From G963662675 sp963662675 (lineage in GTDB: Bacteria > Bacteroidota > Bacteroidia > Bacteroidales > Prolixibacteraceae): 64,000 nucleotides of DNA. How positions within the stretch are numbered: the stretch's first letter is position 1; the number at the start of each line of letters is the position of its first letter. A program made the translations under genes and the position numbers. Below are positions 1-8,528 of the stretch, piece by piece. The notes under the pieces are model-generated. The model was not told where the DNA came from, ran no database searches, and saw only the letters and a program-made list of their open reading frames with translations. The DNA lies in NCBI GenBank assembly GCA_963662675.2, contig CAXXHP010000004.1, positions 1,426,001 to 1,490,000 of the forward strand, given 5' to 3'.

Positions 1-1
1 A

Positions 2-106
2 CTGAGCATCTGCAAGGGCATTATTGATTTGTTAGGAGGTAAAATATCATTTACCTCAGAATCAAAAAAAGGATCAACCTTCGTTATAGAAATTCCACTA
101 GATTAA
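2..106 (+). CDS. Histidine kinase, C-terminal end (partial)
   Basis: Only the last 34 codons lie in the window; the gene starts upstream of base 1. The visible residues (LGGKISFTSESKKGSTF, then a short beta strand and stop at 104-106) are the typical end of a GHKL/HATPase_c domain: the helix after the G2 box, then the GSTF turn. It is therefore a sensor kinase related to the two full-length kinases downstream. Nothing can be said about its sensor part. Confidence 0.75.
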   Translation: MSICKGIIDLLGGKISFTSESKKGSTFVIEIPLD

Positions 107-322
107 ATGCCTTAGTATTCAAAATTAATTCGTTAGAGTACTTCATCCTTCCTAATAAAGTCTAATACAATCCTTTATAATTTATTGTTTTAATCACACA
201 AGAAATTATTGTTTTACAAATAAAGCAACCGTTTCTGTGTGTTTATACGTATCCAGTAATAACACTCAATTAATCGAATCTTAAATCAATTTAATTTTTA
301 TATGAATTAATCATTTTTCAAT

Positions 323-2452
323 ATGTCCCACTTAAGGGACTTTTTCAAAAGTCAAAGAAAGGGTACCATTATGCAGAAAAGGGAGCCTGTCCATAAAAAC
401 ATAGTATTGAAAGCCATAGAAAAGGCAAAAGTTGGCATTTGGCATCACAACCTTGAAAATAATGAGATATTGGTAAATGCGGCTTTTGCTGAAATGATAG
501 GGTACTCGGAGGAGGAAATTAACCCCATTTCAAAGGTTGATTGGAACAAATTTATGGATCCAGATGAGATCATAGGTTTTTTCTCAAAATTAGAACTCTG
601 TAAATCAGGCAAAATAGATCGGCTGATTCATGAATTCCATATACAACATAAAAACAAAACTTGGATAAATGTTCAATGTAATGGTAGCATCGTTGAATTC
701 ACCCCAAAAGGATCTCCAAAAACACTTTCCGGAATCATAATTGACATTACCGAGCTGATTGATTCCAAACAAAACTTAAGTTACCGATATGAAATTGAAA
801 AATTGGTGACGGGAATATCTTTAGATTTTGAAGGTATCTTACAAGAAGATATAGACAAAGTAATTAACCGGACCCTTGAAAAAATTGGTGAATTCTCAAA
901 TATTGACCGTAGCTATGTTTTCATGTTGCGTAAAAACGATGAATATTTGGACAACACCCATGAGTGGTGTTCGGAGGGAATCAATCCTGAAATTACCAAT
1001 TTACAAAACCTTCCTTCTTCTATTTTCCCATGGTGGATGAAGAAGCTAAAACGTTTAGAACATATATTTATACAAGACACAGACAACATGCCCCCTGAAG
1101 CATCTTCTGAGCAAGAAATCCTTCAGTCACAAAATATTATATCCTTATTAGTTGTTCCCATTCATTATAAAAAAAAGCTACTCGGCTTTATGGGCTTTGA
1201 TTCGGTTTGGGAAGAAAAATTTTGGCAAGATGCAGACATTCACCTTCTAAAAGCAGTTGGGAACATAATCGCCAACGCGGTTCATGCAAAGCAGGGTCAA
1301 GAACTCCTTATTAAAGCAAAAGAAGAAGCAGAGGAAGGTAATCGCTTGAAATCGGCTTTTCTGGCTACAATGAACCATGAGCTTCGCACGCCCTTACATC
1401 ACATTTTGGGGTTTAGCGATTTATTAATCCATAAAAAACCAAATACAGAACAAACACAGAACTACGCTGGCAAAATTTACAAAAGTGGTAAAAAACTGCT
1501 CCAGATTGTTGAAGATATCTTAAGCCTTGCATTAGCCGATCAATCAGACATACGAATAAGAAATGAGGTTTTTGAAGGTGCTCAATTATTTAACCATCAT
1601 AAATCGTTATTGGAAGATATTTTGACCGTATCAAATAAACAGGACATGATATCACTAAAATTCATGCCCGCCCAGGAGTTTCTTAATCAATCCTTTATTG
1701 CTGACAAGACCAAAATCAATCAAATCTTACTTAATATTTTTAGAAATGCCATTAAATTCACCAATGAAGGAGTTATTGAATATGGCATAAGAATGGCCCC
1801 CCATGAGAAAATCACATTCTACATAAAAGACAGTGGCATAGGCATATCTGACGACAAGCAAGAACTTATCTTTGACTATTTCAGGCAAGGAGATGAATCA
1901 AACCACAGAACATATGGTGGTGTTGGGATAGGTCTTGCGATATCAAAAAAGATTTCAAAAATTCTGAAAGGAAGCCTTTCTGTTGATTCTGTTCCCGGGG
2001 AAGGAAGTACATTTTCATTTACTCTTCCTGTTGAAATACGAAGAAAAGATACGCCCAACGAAATAAGCTTACAGAAAATTCCAGATTTCACAGGATATAA
2101 GATACTGATTATTGATGATGACCCCAATGGCTCATTATTGCTGGGTGATCTTTTTAAAGGGACAGGTGCAGAGCTTATTCAAATCCAATGTGAGAATGAC
2201 GAATTTCCCATTCAGGCAAAAAACGGATCAATTGATTTGATTTTGCTTGACCTCAGAATCTCTGTTGACGAAGGAATTAAACTAGCAAACAAAATAACCG
2301 ACACTACCGATTGTCCGATTATTGCAATTTCAACCCACTCCTTATCTCATGAAAAAAGTAAAACTTTACCTAAAGGGTGCTCCTCGATTATCAGGAAACC
2401 CATTGATCCGGAAATATTATTTAAAGCAATAAAAACAGCTTTAGCAGAATAA
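323..2452 (+). CDS. Hybrid sensor histidine kinase/response regulator (PAS-GAF-HisKA-HATPase-REC)
   Basis: Soluble hybrid kinase of 709 residues with no membrane segment. Domains in order: PAS (about 27-145), GAF (about 170-320, with VVPIHYKKKLLGFMGFD), HisKA with phospho-accepting His352 in MNHELRTP, HATPase_c (N box NIFRNAIKFTN, G1 DSGIGIS, G2 GGVGIGLAI) and a C-terminal receiver with Asp643 in LILLDLR and Lys692 in RKP. All signature residues are present, so it should be active. A later ATG at 371 (17th codon) follows AGAAAGGG and may be the true start; a small hairpin (338-353) lies between the two. It most likely senses a cytosolic signal and passes phosphate internally to its receiver. 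No cognate output protein is adjacent; the next gene is on the other strand. Confidence 0.9.
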   Translation: MSHLRDFFKSQRKGTIMQKREPVHKNIVLKAIEKAKVGIWHHNLENNEILVNAAFAEMIGYSEEEINPISKVDWNKFMDPDEIIGFFSKLELCKSGKIDRLIHEFHIQHKNKTWINVQCNGSIVEFTPKGSPKTLSGIIIDITELIDSKQNLSYRYEIEKLVTGISLDFEGILQEDIDKVINRTLEKIGEFSNIDRSYVFMLRKNDEYLDNTHEWCSEGINPEITNLQNLPSSIFPWWMKKLKRLEHIFIQDTDNMPPEASSEQEILQSQNIISLLVVPIHYKKKLLGFMGFDSVWEEKFWQDADIHLLKAVGNIIANAVHAKQGQELLIKAKEEAEEGNRLKSAFLATMNHELRTPLHHILGFSDLLIHKKPNTEQTQNYAGKIYKSGKKLLQIVEDILSLALADQSDIRIRNEVFEGAQLFNHHKSLLEDILTVSNKQDMISLKFMPAQEFLNQSFIADKTKINQILLNIFRNAIKFTNEGVIEYGIRMAPHEKITFYIKDSGIGISDDKQELIFDYFRQGDESNHRTYGGVGIGLAISKKISKILKGSLSVDSVPGEGSTFSFTLPVEIRRKDTPNEISLQKIPDFTGYKILIIDDDPNGSLLLGDLFKGTGAELIQIQCENDEFPIQAKNGSIDLILLDLRISVDEGIKLANKITDTTDCPIIAISTHSLSHEKSKTLPKGCSSIIRKPIDPEILFKAIKTALAE

Positions 2453-2453
2453 A

Positions 2454-2503
2454 AAAGGCAAAAGCATTAGAAGACATTACTCCCCATAATCCTTTTGCCT
2501 TTC
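2454..2503. terminator. Bidirectional terminator between convergent genes
   Basis: An 11-bp perfect inverted repeat (AAAGGCAAAAG at 2454-2464, its complement at 2492-2502) lies between the convergent hybrid kinase and M3 peptidase genes. The minus strand runs into T-rich sequence after the stem, so it fits best as the terminator of the peptidase gene. The 27-nt loop is long. Confidence 0.55.
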
Positions 2504-2524
2504 TATCATACAAGCTGAACATAG

Positions 2525-4636
2525 CTAGTTCAGCCCCCTTTTTTCAAGCAACGGTTCAGTCGATGGCTCCTGCCCCCTGAAATTGCGATAAATCACCATT
2601 CCTTCATCAGACCCTGACTTAGCTAGTAATGTCCTGAATTTGGCTGCCAGCTCGGGGTTAAACAAGTCTCCGGATTCCTTAAAAGCATTAAACGCGTCAC
2701 TATCAAGCACTGCAGCCCAAATATAAACGTAGTAACCTGCAGAATATCCACCCGAGAAAATATGGGCAAAATATGGGCTTTTATAACGTGGTATTATTTC
2801 ATCAATCAAACCAATACGTTCCATTGAGGCACTTTCAAATTCATCTACGTCCCCTCCAAAATCTAGTGTATGCCAATCCATATCCAAGATTGAAGCAGCC
2901 AACAGCTCAACTGTAGCAAATCCCTGATTAAAATGGCCACTGTTTACTATTTTATTAACTAGTTCATCTGGAATAATTTCCCCAGTTTGATAGTGCTTAG
3001 CATATACTTTCATCACTTCAGGTTCAGATGCCCAATTCTCCATCACCTGCGAGGGAAGTTCTACAAAATCACGTGCTACATTTCCAGCCGTACGACGGTA
3101 TGGTCCATCGGTAAATAAACCGTGCAAAGCATGACCAAACTCATGAAACAAAGTTGTTACCTCATCAAAGTTCAACAAAGCTGGTATGTCACCACTTGGA
3201 CGCGTAAAATTACAAACAATAGAACTTATAGGGTATTCCGATTTTACACCATTCTCATAGGCTTGGCTTCTAAATTCTGTATTCCAGGCTCCTGCACCTT
3301 TGCCATCCCTTGGGTGATAATCCATATATAAAACACCAATGTGCGAGCCATCATTTTCTTTTACTTCCCAAACCTCAACTTCAGAATGATAAACAGGAAT
3401 ATCTTTCAAAATTTCAAATTGAATTCCATATAACTGAGAAGCAACATAAAACATACCATCACGCGTATTTTCAAGACTAAAGTAGGGTTTGATTTCTGCT
3501 TCATCCAAATCATATTTTTCTTTGCGCAACTTTTCGGCATAATACCACCAATCCCACAAATCAAGCTTAAAGTTACCTCCTTCTTTATCAATAATAGACT
3601 GCATTTCAGCGCGTTCTTTCTTCGAAACCTCCAAGGCTGGCTTCCATAGTTTATCCAAAAACTCATAAACAGTCTCTGGCGTTTTTGCCATATTAATATC
3701 TATCACGTATGAAGCATGATTCTGAAAGCCTAGCAGTTTGGCCTTTTCTTCGCGTAACTCAACCATTTGCGATAAAATGGAATTGTTATCATATTCATTT
3801 CCATTGTCGCCACGCATAAAATAACCACGGTATAACTTTTCGCGTAACGCCCTATTTTCGGCATATTGCAAAAAAGGTATCATACTCGGTTTTTGCAACG
3901 TAAATACCCATTTACCTTCCAATTCATTTTTCAGTGCTTCTTCAGAAGCTGCTGATATTACGGCATCCGGCAACCCTTTTAGATCCTCTTCATTCTCAAT
4001 TATAAGTTTGAAGTTCTTATTCGTTTCAGCCAATAAGTTTTCTCCAAACTTCAGATCTAAAGATGAAAGCTCCTTATTGATGGCTTTGAGCTGCTCTTTT
4101 TTGTCGTCCGGCAAATTGGCGCCGTTTCTCTCAAAGTCCTGATAATATTTTTCTACAACACGCATTTGCTCATAATCTAGCCCCATGTCATTTCGCTGGC
4201 TGTAGATCGCTTTTACACGTTCAAATAAAGCAGGATTCATCATCACTTCATCTCCATGCTCTGTTACCATAGGTGAAATTTTCCTAGCTAACGCTTGCAT
4301 CTCGTCATTGGTTTCTGCCGAATTTAAATTCTGAAAAACAATATTTACACGACGTAGTAAATCTCCAGATTCATCCATTGCCAGAATTGTATTCTCAAAG
4401 CTTGGAGCATCAGGATTGGAAGTTATCGCATCAATTTCTAGCTGATGCTGTTTTATACCTTCCTCAATGCCCGGCAAATAATGTGCAAGTTCTATTTGAT
4501 CAAAAGGTGGTACCTGAAACGGAGTTTCATATTCAGAGAAAAAAGGATTTTGCATTTCTGTAGTCGTTTCATTTGTTGAATTACACGCGGTAAAAGTAAT
4601 CAGCAACAAAACAATAAAAGGATTTATACTCTTCAT
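2525..4636 (-). CDS. dcp: M3 family metallopeptidase, lipoprotein (peptidyl-dipeptidase Dcp-like)
   Basis: Zinc oligopeptidase of the M3 (thimet/Dcp) family. The zinc motif HEFGH (His498, Glu499, His502) and the downstream ligand glutamate in DFVELPSQ are visible, as is the C-terminal M3 signature around GGYSAGYYVYIW. I start at the ATG at 4636: it gives a clean lipoprotein signal peptide (LLLITFTAC lipobox), and a longer reading frame to 4669 would overlap the probable -7 box. The protein is therefore expected in the periplasm or on the outer membrane, where Dcp-type enzymes trim dipeptides from the C-termini of oligopeptides. Length of about 703 residues is normal for the family. It stands alone, convergent with the kinase upstream and divergent from catalase. 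Confidence 0.9.
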   Translation of the reverse strand: MKSINPFIVLLLITFTACNSTNETTTEMQNPFFSEYETPFQVPPFDQIELAHYLPGIEEGIKQHQLEIDAITSNPDAPSFENTILAMDESGDLLRRVNIVFQNLNSAETNDEMQALARKISPMVTEHGDEVMMNPALFERVKAIYSQRNDMGLDYEQMRVVEKYYQDFERNGANLPDDKKEQLKAINKELSSLDLKFGENLLAETNKNFKLIIENEEDLKGLPDAVISAASEEALKNELEGKWVFTLQKPSMIPFLQYAENRALREKLYRGYFMRGDNGNEYDNNSILSQMVELREEKAKLLGFQNHASYVIDINMAKTPETVYEFLDKLWKPALEVSKKERAEMQSIIDKEGGNFKLDLWDWWYYAEKLRKEKYDLDEAEIKPYFSLENTRDGMFYVASQLYGIQFEILKDIPVYHSEVEVWEVKENDGSHIGVLYMDYHPRDGKGAGAWNTEFRSQAYENGVKSEYPISSIVCNFTRPSGDIPALLNFDEVTTLFHEFGHALHGLFTDGPYRRTAGNVARDFVELPSQVMENWASEPEVMKVYAKHYQTGEIIPDELVNKIVNSGHFNQGFATVELLAASILDMDWHTLDFGGDVDEFESASMERIGLIDEIIPRYKSPYFAHIFSGGYSAGYYVYIWAAVLDSDAFNAFKESGDLFNPELAAKFRTLLAKSGSDEGMVIYRNFRGQEPSTEPLLEKRGLN

Positions 4637-4666
4637 AATTACACTATTTTTTCTAATTAATCGATC

Positions 4667-4674
4667 CAAAAATA
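4667..4674 (-). promoter_or_regulatory. -7 box of the M3 peptidase gene
   Basis: Read on the minus strand the sequence is TATTTTTG, matching the Bacteroidota TAnnTTTG element, about 30 nt upstream of the chosen start. No clear -33 TTG at the expected spacing, so the call rests on one box. Confidence 0.4.
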
Positions 4675-5093
4675 AAGAAAAAGAACACTGAATTTGCTGA
4701 TAAATGTTAGCCCATTATATCTGAACAATGATTTTTTTGCACGTATCAAAGATACAATATATCAAAGATAACAAGCCACTTAGCCGATCAAATTAATCAT
4801 TGACTTTGATCACAAATTGCTTTACTTTTAATAGCTCTCAATCAGAATATCGGGAAATAACATCAGCCTTTTGCATGACTCATTTATGTCAAAGGCATAG
4901 TTAATGAAAAGTGAGACACATTCACTAACGTAATCAATACTCTTATCACTCAAATGTAGTTTTTGAGATTTCGATATTATTTGTTTTGCAACTGTTTCTT
5001 TAAAAATAATTATCAAATACACAGTAAAATATAAACACAAGTATCTCGAATTTCATAATTCAGAAAACAATCATAAGTACTAATTGAAAACAA
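4675..5093. other. Intergenic region between divergent peptidase and catalase genes
   Basis: About 420 bp, very AT-rich, holding the regulatory sequences of two divergent genes. I could not identify a convincing TAnnTTTG box for catalase or a peroxide-regulator site by eye. A 70-codon minus-strand frame at 4828-5040 has no recognisable features and is not called. Confidence 0.5.
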
Positions 5094-5100
5094 ATGAAAA

Positions 5101-6570
5101 ATGAGTAAAAAAGACAAGTTAACAACCGCATCAGGTAGGCCATATTACGAAAACGAAGATAGTATGACCGTAGGGGAAAGAGGCCCAATTTTATTACAAG
5201 ATTATTACCTACATGAAAAGCTAGCTCATTTTAATAGAGAACGAATTCCTGAGCGAGTGGTACATGCGAAAGGAACCGGTGCATTTGGAAAATTTACAGT
5301 AACTAATGACATTTCGAAATACACTAAAGCCAGCTTATTTAGCAAAGTTGGAAACGAATGTCGATTATTTGCCAGATTCTCCACTGTAGGAGGTGAAAAA
5401 GGAAGTGCCGACACAGAACGTGATCCACGTGGGTTTGCCGTTAAATTTTACACTGATGAAGGAAACTGGGATTTAGTAGGAAATAACACTCCGGTTTTTT
5501 TTATAAAGGATCCTAAAAAATTCCCGGACTTTGTGCATACCCAAAAGCGAGATCCAAAAACCAACCTAAAAAGCCCAACCATGATGTGGGATTTCTGGAG
5601 TTTGAATCCGGAAAGTCTTCATCAGGTGATGATTTTATTTAGTGATAGGGGAACTCCGGATGGATACCGTAAAATGAATGGATACGGTAGTCACACCTTC
5701 TCATTAATAGATGGTAAGAATGAACGGACTTGGGTGAAATTCCATTTTAAAACCATGCAAGGGAACAAAACCCTGAATGGGCCTCAAGCTGAAGAATTAA
5801 AAGGCAAAGACCCAGATTACGCCCAACGGGATTTAGTGGATGCCATTAGCAAAGGGGATTTTCCAAAGTGGGCCTTGAAAATTCAGGTAATGACTGATGA
5901 GCAAGCCAAAAAATTCAAATGGAATCCTTTCGATGTTTCCAAAGTATGGCCACATAGCGATTATCCGCTTATTGATGTTGGCACAATGGAGTTAAATGAA
6001 ATTCCTGCAAACTATCATGCTGATGTAGAACAGGCAGCGTTTGCACCAACTCATGTGGTTGACGGTATTGGTCTTTCGCCCGACAAACTGTTACAAGGAA
6101 GAATTTTAGCTTATCCGGATGCCCACCGATACAGACTGGGTGCAAATTACGAACAAATACCTGTAAACCGTCCGGTTTGTCCGATGCACCACCATCAGCG
6201 AGATGGTATGATGAGTGTGGACGGAAATGGACATGACAGCCCAAATTACTTCCCAAATAGTTTTGATAACATTGAGGCTGACAAAAGCTATAAAGAACCA
6301 GCAATGAAGCTTGATTCAAATATTGCCGACACATTCGACAGGAATGAAAATGACGATGACCATTACACGCAACCTGGCGATTTATTCCGTAAAGTAATGA
6401 CCAAACAGCAACAAGCAAACACAATAAGCAATCTGGTTGGTGCAATGAGCGGCATTGAGGGTAAAAAACGAAACGAAATAATACAGAGACAATTAATGCA
6501 TTTCCATAAAGCGGATAAAGAATTGGCACAAAAATTAGCAGAAGGCTTAAAATTCAATTTTAAACCTTAA
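5101..6570 (+). CDS. katA: Monofunctional heme catalase (clade 3)
   Basis: 489-residue small-subunit catalase that dismutates hydrogen peroxide in the cytoplasm. Distal His55 lies in RIPERVVHAKGTGAFG, the active-site Asn in NNTPVFFIKDP, and the proximal heme ligand Tyr338 in RILAYPDAHRYRLG. Length and motif spacing match clade 3 (KatA-type, NADPH-binding) enzymes. The ATG at 5094, seven bases upstream, is out of frame and closes after four codons. The gene is monocistronic with its own strong terminator. Its presence suggests the organism meets oxygen or peroxide; the family assignment is secure, the regulation is not visible. Confidence 0.97.
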   Translation: MSKKDKLTTASGRPYYENEDSMTVGERGPILLQDYYLHEKLAHFNRERIPERVVHAKGTGAFGKFTVTNDISKYTKASLFSKVGNECRLFARFSTVGGEKGSADTERDPRGFAVKFYTDEGNWDLVGNNTPVFFIKDPKKFPDFVHTQKRDPKTNLKSPTMMWDFWSLNPESLHQVMILFSDRGTPDGYRKMNGYGSHTFSLIDGKNERTWVKFHFKTMQGNKTLNGPQAEELKGKDPDYAQRDLVDAISKGDFPKWALKIQVMTDEQAKKFKWNPFDVSKVWPHSDYPLIDVGTMELNEIPANYHADVEQAAFAPTHVVDGIGLSPDKLLQGRILAYPDAHRYRLGANYEQIPVNRPVCPMHHHQRDGMMSVDGNGHDSPNYFPNSFDNIEADKSYKEPAMKLDSNIADTFDRNENDDDHYTQPGDLFRKVMTKQQQANTISNLVGAMSGIEGKKRNEIIQRQLMHFHKADKELAQKLAEGLKFNFKP

Positions 6571-6595
6571 AGACCAACCAATCTCAAATTATTAT

Positions 6596-6634
6596 GTAAG
6601 GATGGCATTTTCATAATTGCCATCCTTACTTTTT
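6596..6634 (+). terminator. Intrinsic terminator of katA
   Basis: Perfect 12-bp stem (GTAAGGATGGCA at 6596-6607, complement at 6618-6629), 10-nt loop, followed by five T residues. Confidence 0.9.
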
Positions 6635-6876
6635 GCAAAAATGTCTATTCAGAGCCAAAAACAACAAGTTACATATGTGACATCAAACAAACGTCAGATT
6701 AAAATACGATTTAAGAGACACTACAACAATCTAACAACTAGAACAGATAGCTCTCTAGCAACAGATACAGCCCACTCCTGCTGTACAAAAAAGATATAAT
6801 GTCTTAAAACATTTCAGGGATAGATCAGGACCAAAAAGTGATATATTTAAATACAAAAATTGCGATTTATGAATCT
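6635..6876. other. Intergenic sequence downstream of katA
   Basis: A 60-codon frame (6617-6799) begins inside the katA terminator and shows no protein-like features, so it is not called. No RNA structure recognised in this stretch. Confidence 0.4.
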
Positions 6877-6913
6877 TCCATTTCCAATCATTTTTCTAAA
6901 CATTGGAAATGGA
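6877..6913 (+). repeat. Inverted repeat upstream of membrane histidine kinase
   Basis: Perfect 12-bp inverted repeat (TCCATTTCCAAT at 6877-6888, complement at 6902-6913) with a 13-nt spacer, ending 19 nt before the kinase start. No T-run follows, so it is not a terminator; it could be an operator with two half-sites or a leader hairpin. Confidence 0.55.
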
Positions 6914-6932
6914 GAAATAAAACCTAACTAAA

Positions 6933-8303
6933 ATGGTGCAAGCTTTTGCATTAAAACCCAAGGAATACCGCATAGGTATATTGATGGGGGCTCTTCTCTA
7001 CTGGTTATTTGGAATTGTTGATCCCTTTATGCTGCCAGACACATATAAACAAGTATGGTATTTGCGCTTCATTCTGGTTACCCCCAGCATTATATTATCC
7101 TATTTGTTTTCGTACAGCAGACATTACAAAAAATATGCAAGACTTATGATTTTTCTTGTTACCCTGAGTGCCCAGGTTGGAATTGTCTACATGGTATATC
7201 TTGCAAAACCTTCAGAACAGGGCTACTTCGCCTATTATGCCGGCTTAGTAACCACCTTATTTTGGGCTATGTTTATTTTCCGATTTAGGATGATTGATAC
7301 AACAGTTTTGTTTTTAGTATCACTAGTGCTGTATAACTCTGTTATTGTTTTCTCACAAAACCTATTAAGCTTTGGATATCACTCAAAAGAGTTTGCCTGG
7401 TTCATTGAAAATAATTTCATTCTGATTGCCTCAGGGACTATTGCAATATTCGGTTCATATATGATGGGGAAATATCGCCAACGAATTTTAGAGGAAAGTG
7501 AAAAATACATGCTTGCAAAAGAAAAAGCAGAAGAAAGTGACCGATTAAAGTCTGCATTTCTAGCAAACATGAGCCACGAAATTCGCACGCCTCTAAATAG
7601 TATTCTTGGATTTTCGGAGATACTATCGGATGATGATTTAAATTCGCCTACTCGCAAAAGATACACAGAAATGATTCAAACATCAGGGAATCAGCTTCTG
7701 CGTATTATAGGTGATGTTCTTGACATCTCAAAAATTGAGTCAAATCAATTAAAAATTGATCATCTTCAAATTAATATGCACAACCTTCTAACAAATTGTT
7801 TAGCATCAGCCGAGCAATATAGGAAAGCTCACAAAAAAAACAATATCAGATTAGAACTAATAATTCCCAAAAAATATCAAAGTCTGCAGTTAAAATCAGA
7901 CCCTTATCGTTTGACCCAAATATTTGATAACCTAATAACAAATGCCATTAAAAATACCGACATAGGAGTAATTGAATTTGGGATTAATGAGATACACAAG
8001 ATTGATGGTATTGCAAAGATTGAATTTTATGTGAAGGACACGGGCATCGGTATCAGAAAAAAAGATTTTGACCTTCTCTTTCTCCGTTTTAGTAGAATTG
8101 ACAATCATCGAATTCAACGAGGCAATGGGATTGGGCTATGCATTACAAAAGCCTTGATAGAAATGCTTGGTGGTAAAATATGGTTTCAATCGGAAGAAAA
8201 TAAAGGAACGACATTCTATTTCAACATTAAGCTCGACAAAATTAATTCACAAATTCAAGATGAACAGGAATTCACTGCAAGTCTTGAGTTAACGTCAATA
8301 TAG
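6933..8303 (+). CDS. Membrane-bound sensor histidine kinase
   Basis: 456-residue kinase. The first 180 residues form about six hydrophobic segments with little periplasmic sequence, a membrane-embedded (MASE-like) sensor rather than an extracellular ligand domain. A short coiled coil leads to HisKA with His215 in MSHEIRTPLNS, then HATPase_c with N box DNLITNAIKNT, G1 DTGIGI and G2 GNGIGLCI. No receiver domain, so a separate response regulator is required; none is adjacent. A strong inverted repeat sits just upstream of the start. It follows the katA terminator and is probably transcribed alone. The signal is unknown. Confidence 0.9.
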   Translation: MVQAFALKPKEYRIGILMGALLYWLFGIVDPFMLPDTYKQVWYLRFILVTPSIILSYLFSYSRHYKKYARLMIFLVTLSAQVGIVYMVYLAKPSEQGYFAYYAGLVTTLFWAMFIFRFRMIDTTVLFLVSLVLYNSVIVFSQNLLSFGYHSKEFAWFIENNFILIASGTIAIFGSYMMGKYRQRILEESEKYMLAKEKAEESDRLKSAFLANMSHEIRTPLNSILGFSEILSDDDLNSPTRKRYTEMIQTSGNQLLRIIGDVLDISKIESNQLKIDHLQINMHNLLTNCLASAEQYRKAHKKNNIRLELIIPKKYQSLQLKSDPYRLTQIFDNLITNAIKNTDIGVIEFGINEIHKIDGIAKIEFYVKDTGIGIRKKDFDLLFLRFSRIDNHRIQRGNGIGLCITKALIEMLGGKIWFQSEENKGTTFYFNIKLDKINSQIQDEQEFTASLELTSI

Positions 8304-8462
8304 AATTTTAGACTGTACAAATTACCCGTTCTTATTTCTAGGAATCTCATCCCCCCGACGATGAGTCGTATTCAATTCTACTAAAATATTGAGATTCTAA
8401 AATAAATTCAGGATGTCTCATCTTAGACTTTAAAGACAGCTCAATTATTCCTTTATTCCTGC

Positions 8463-8493
8463 TTTGCCTCAGCGTAAAAAATGTTTACTTTTG
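8463..8493 (+). promoter_or_regulatory. Promoter of pheT
   Basis: TTTG at 8463-8466, 19-bp spacer, TACTTTTG at 8486-8493: a full match to the Bacteroidota housekeeping consensus, 35 nt before the pheT ATG. Confidence 0.75.
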
Positions 8494-8528
8494 TCGGTCT
8501 CTGAAATTCAGCAAAAAGCATAACAATT

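Noticed and set aside
4828..5040. 70-codon minus-strand frame between peptidase and catalase
   Set aside because: No recognisable motif, signal peptide or ribosome site; AT-rich sequence gives such frames by chance.
5094..5108. Five-codon reading frame overlapping the katA start as possible leader peptide
   Set aside because: Too short and no structure around it; likely coincidence in an ATG-rich stretch.
6617..6799. 60-codon plus-strand frame after katA
   Set aside because: Starts inside the katA terminator, low-complexity polar composition, no homology cue.
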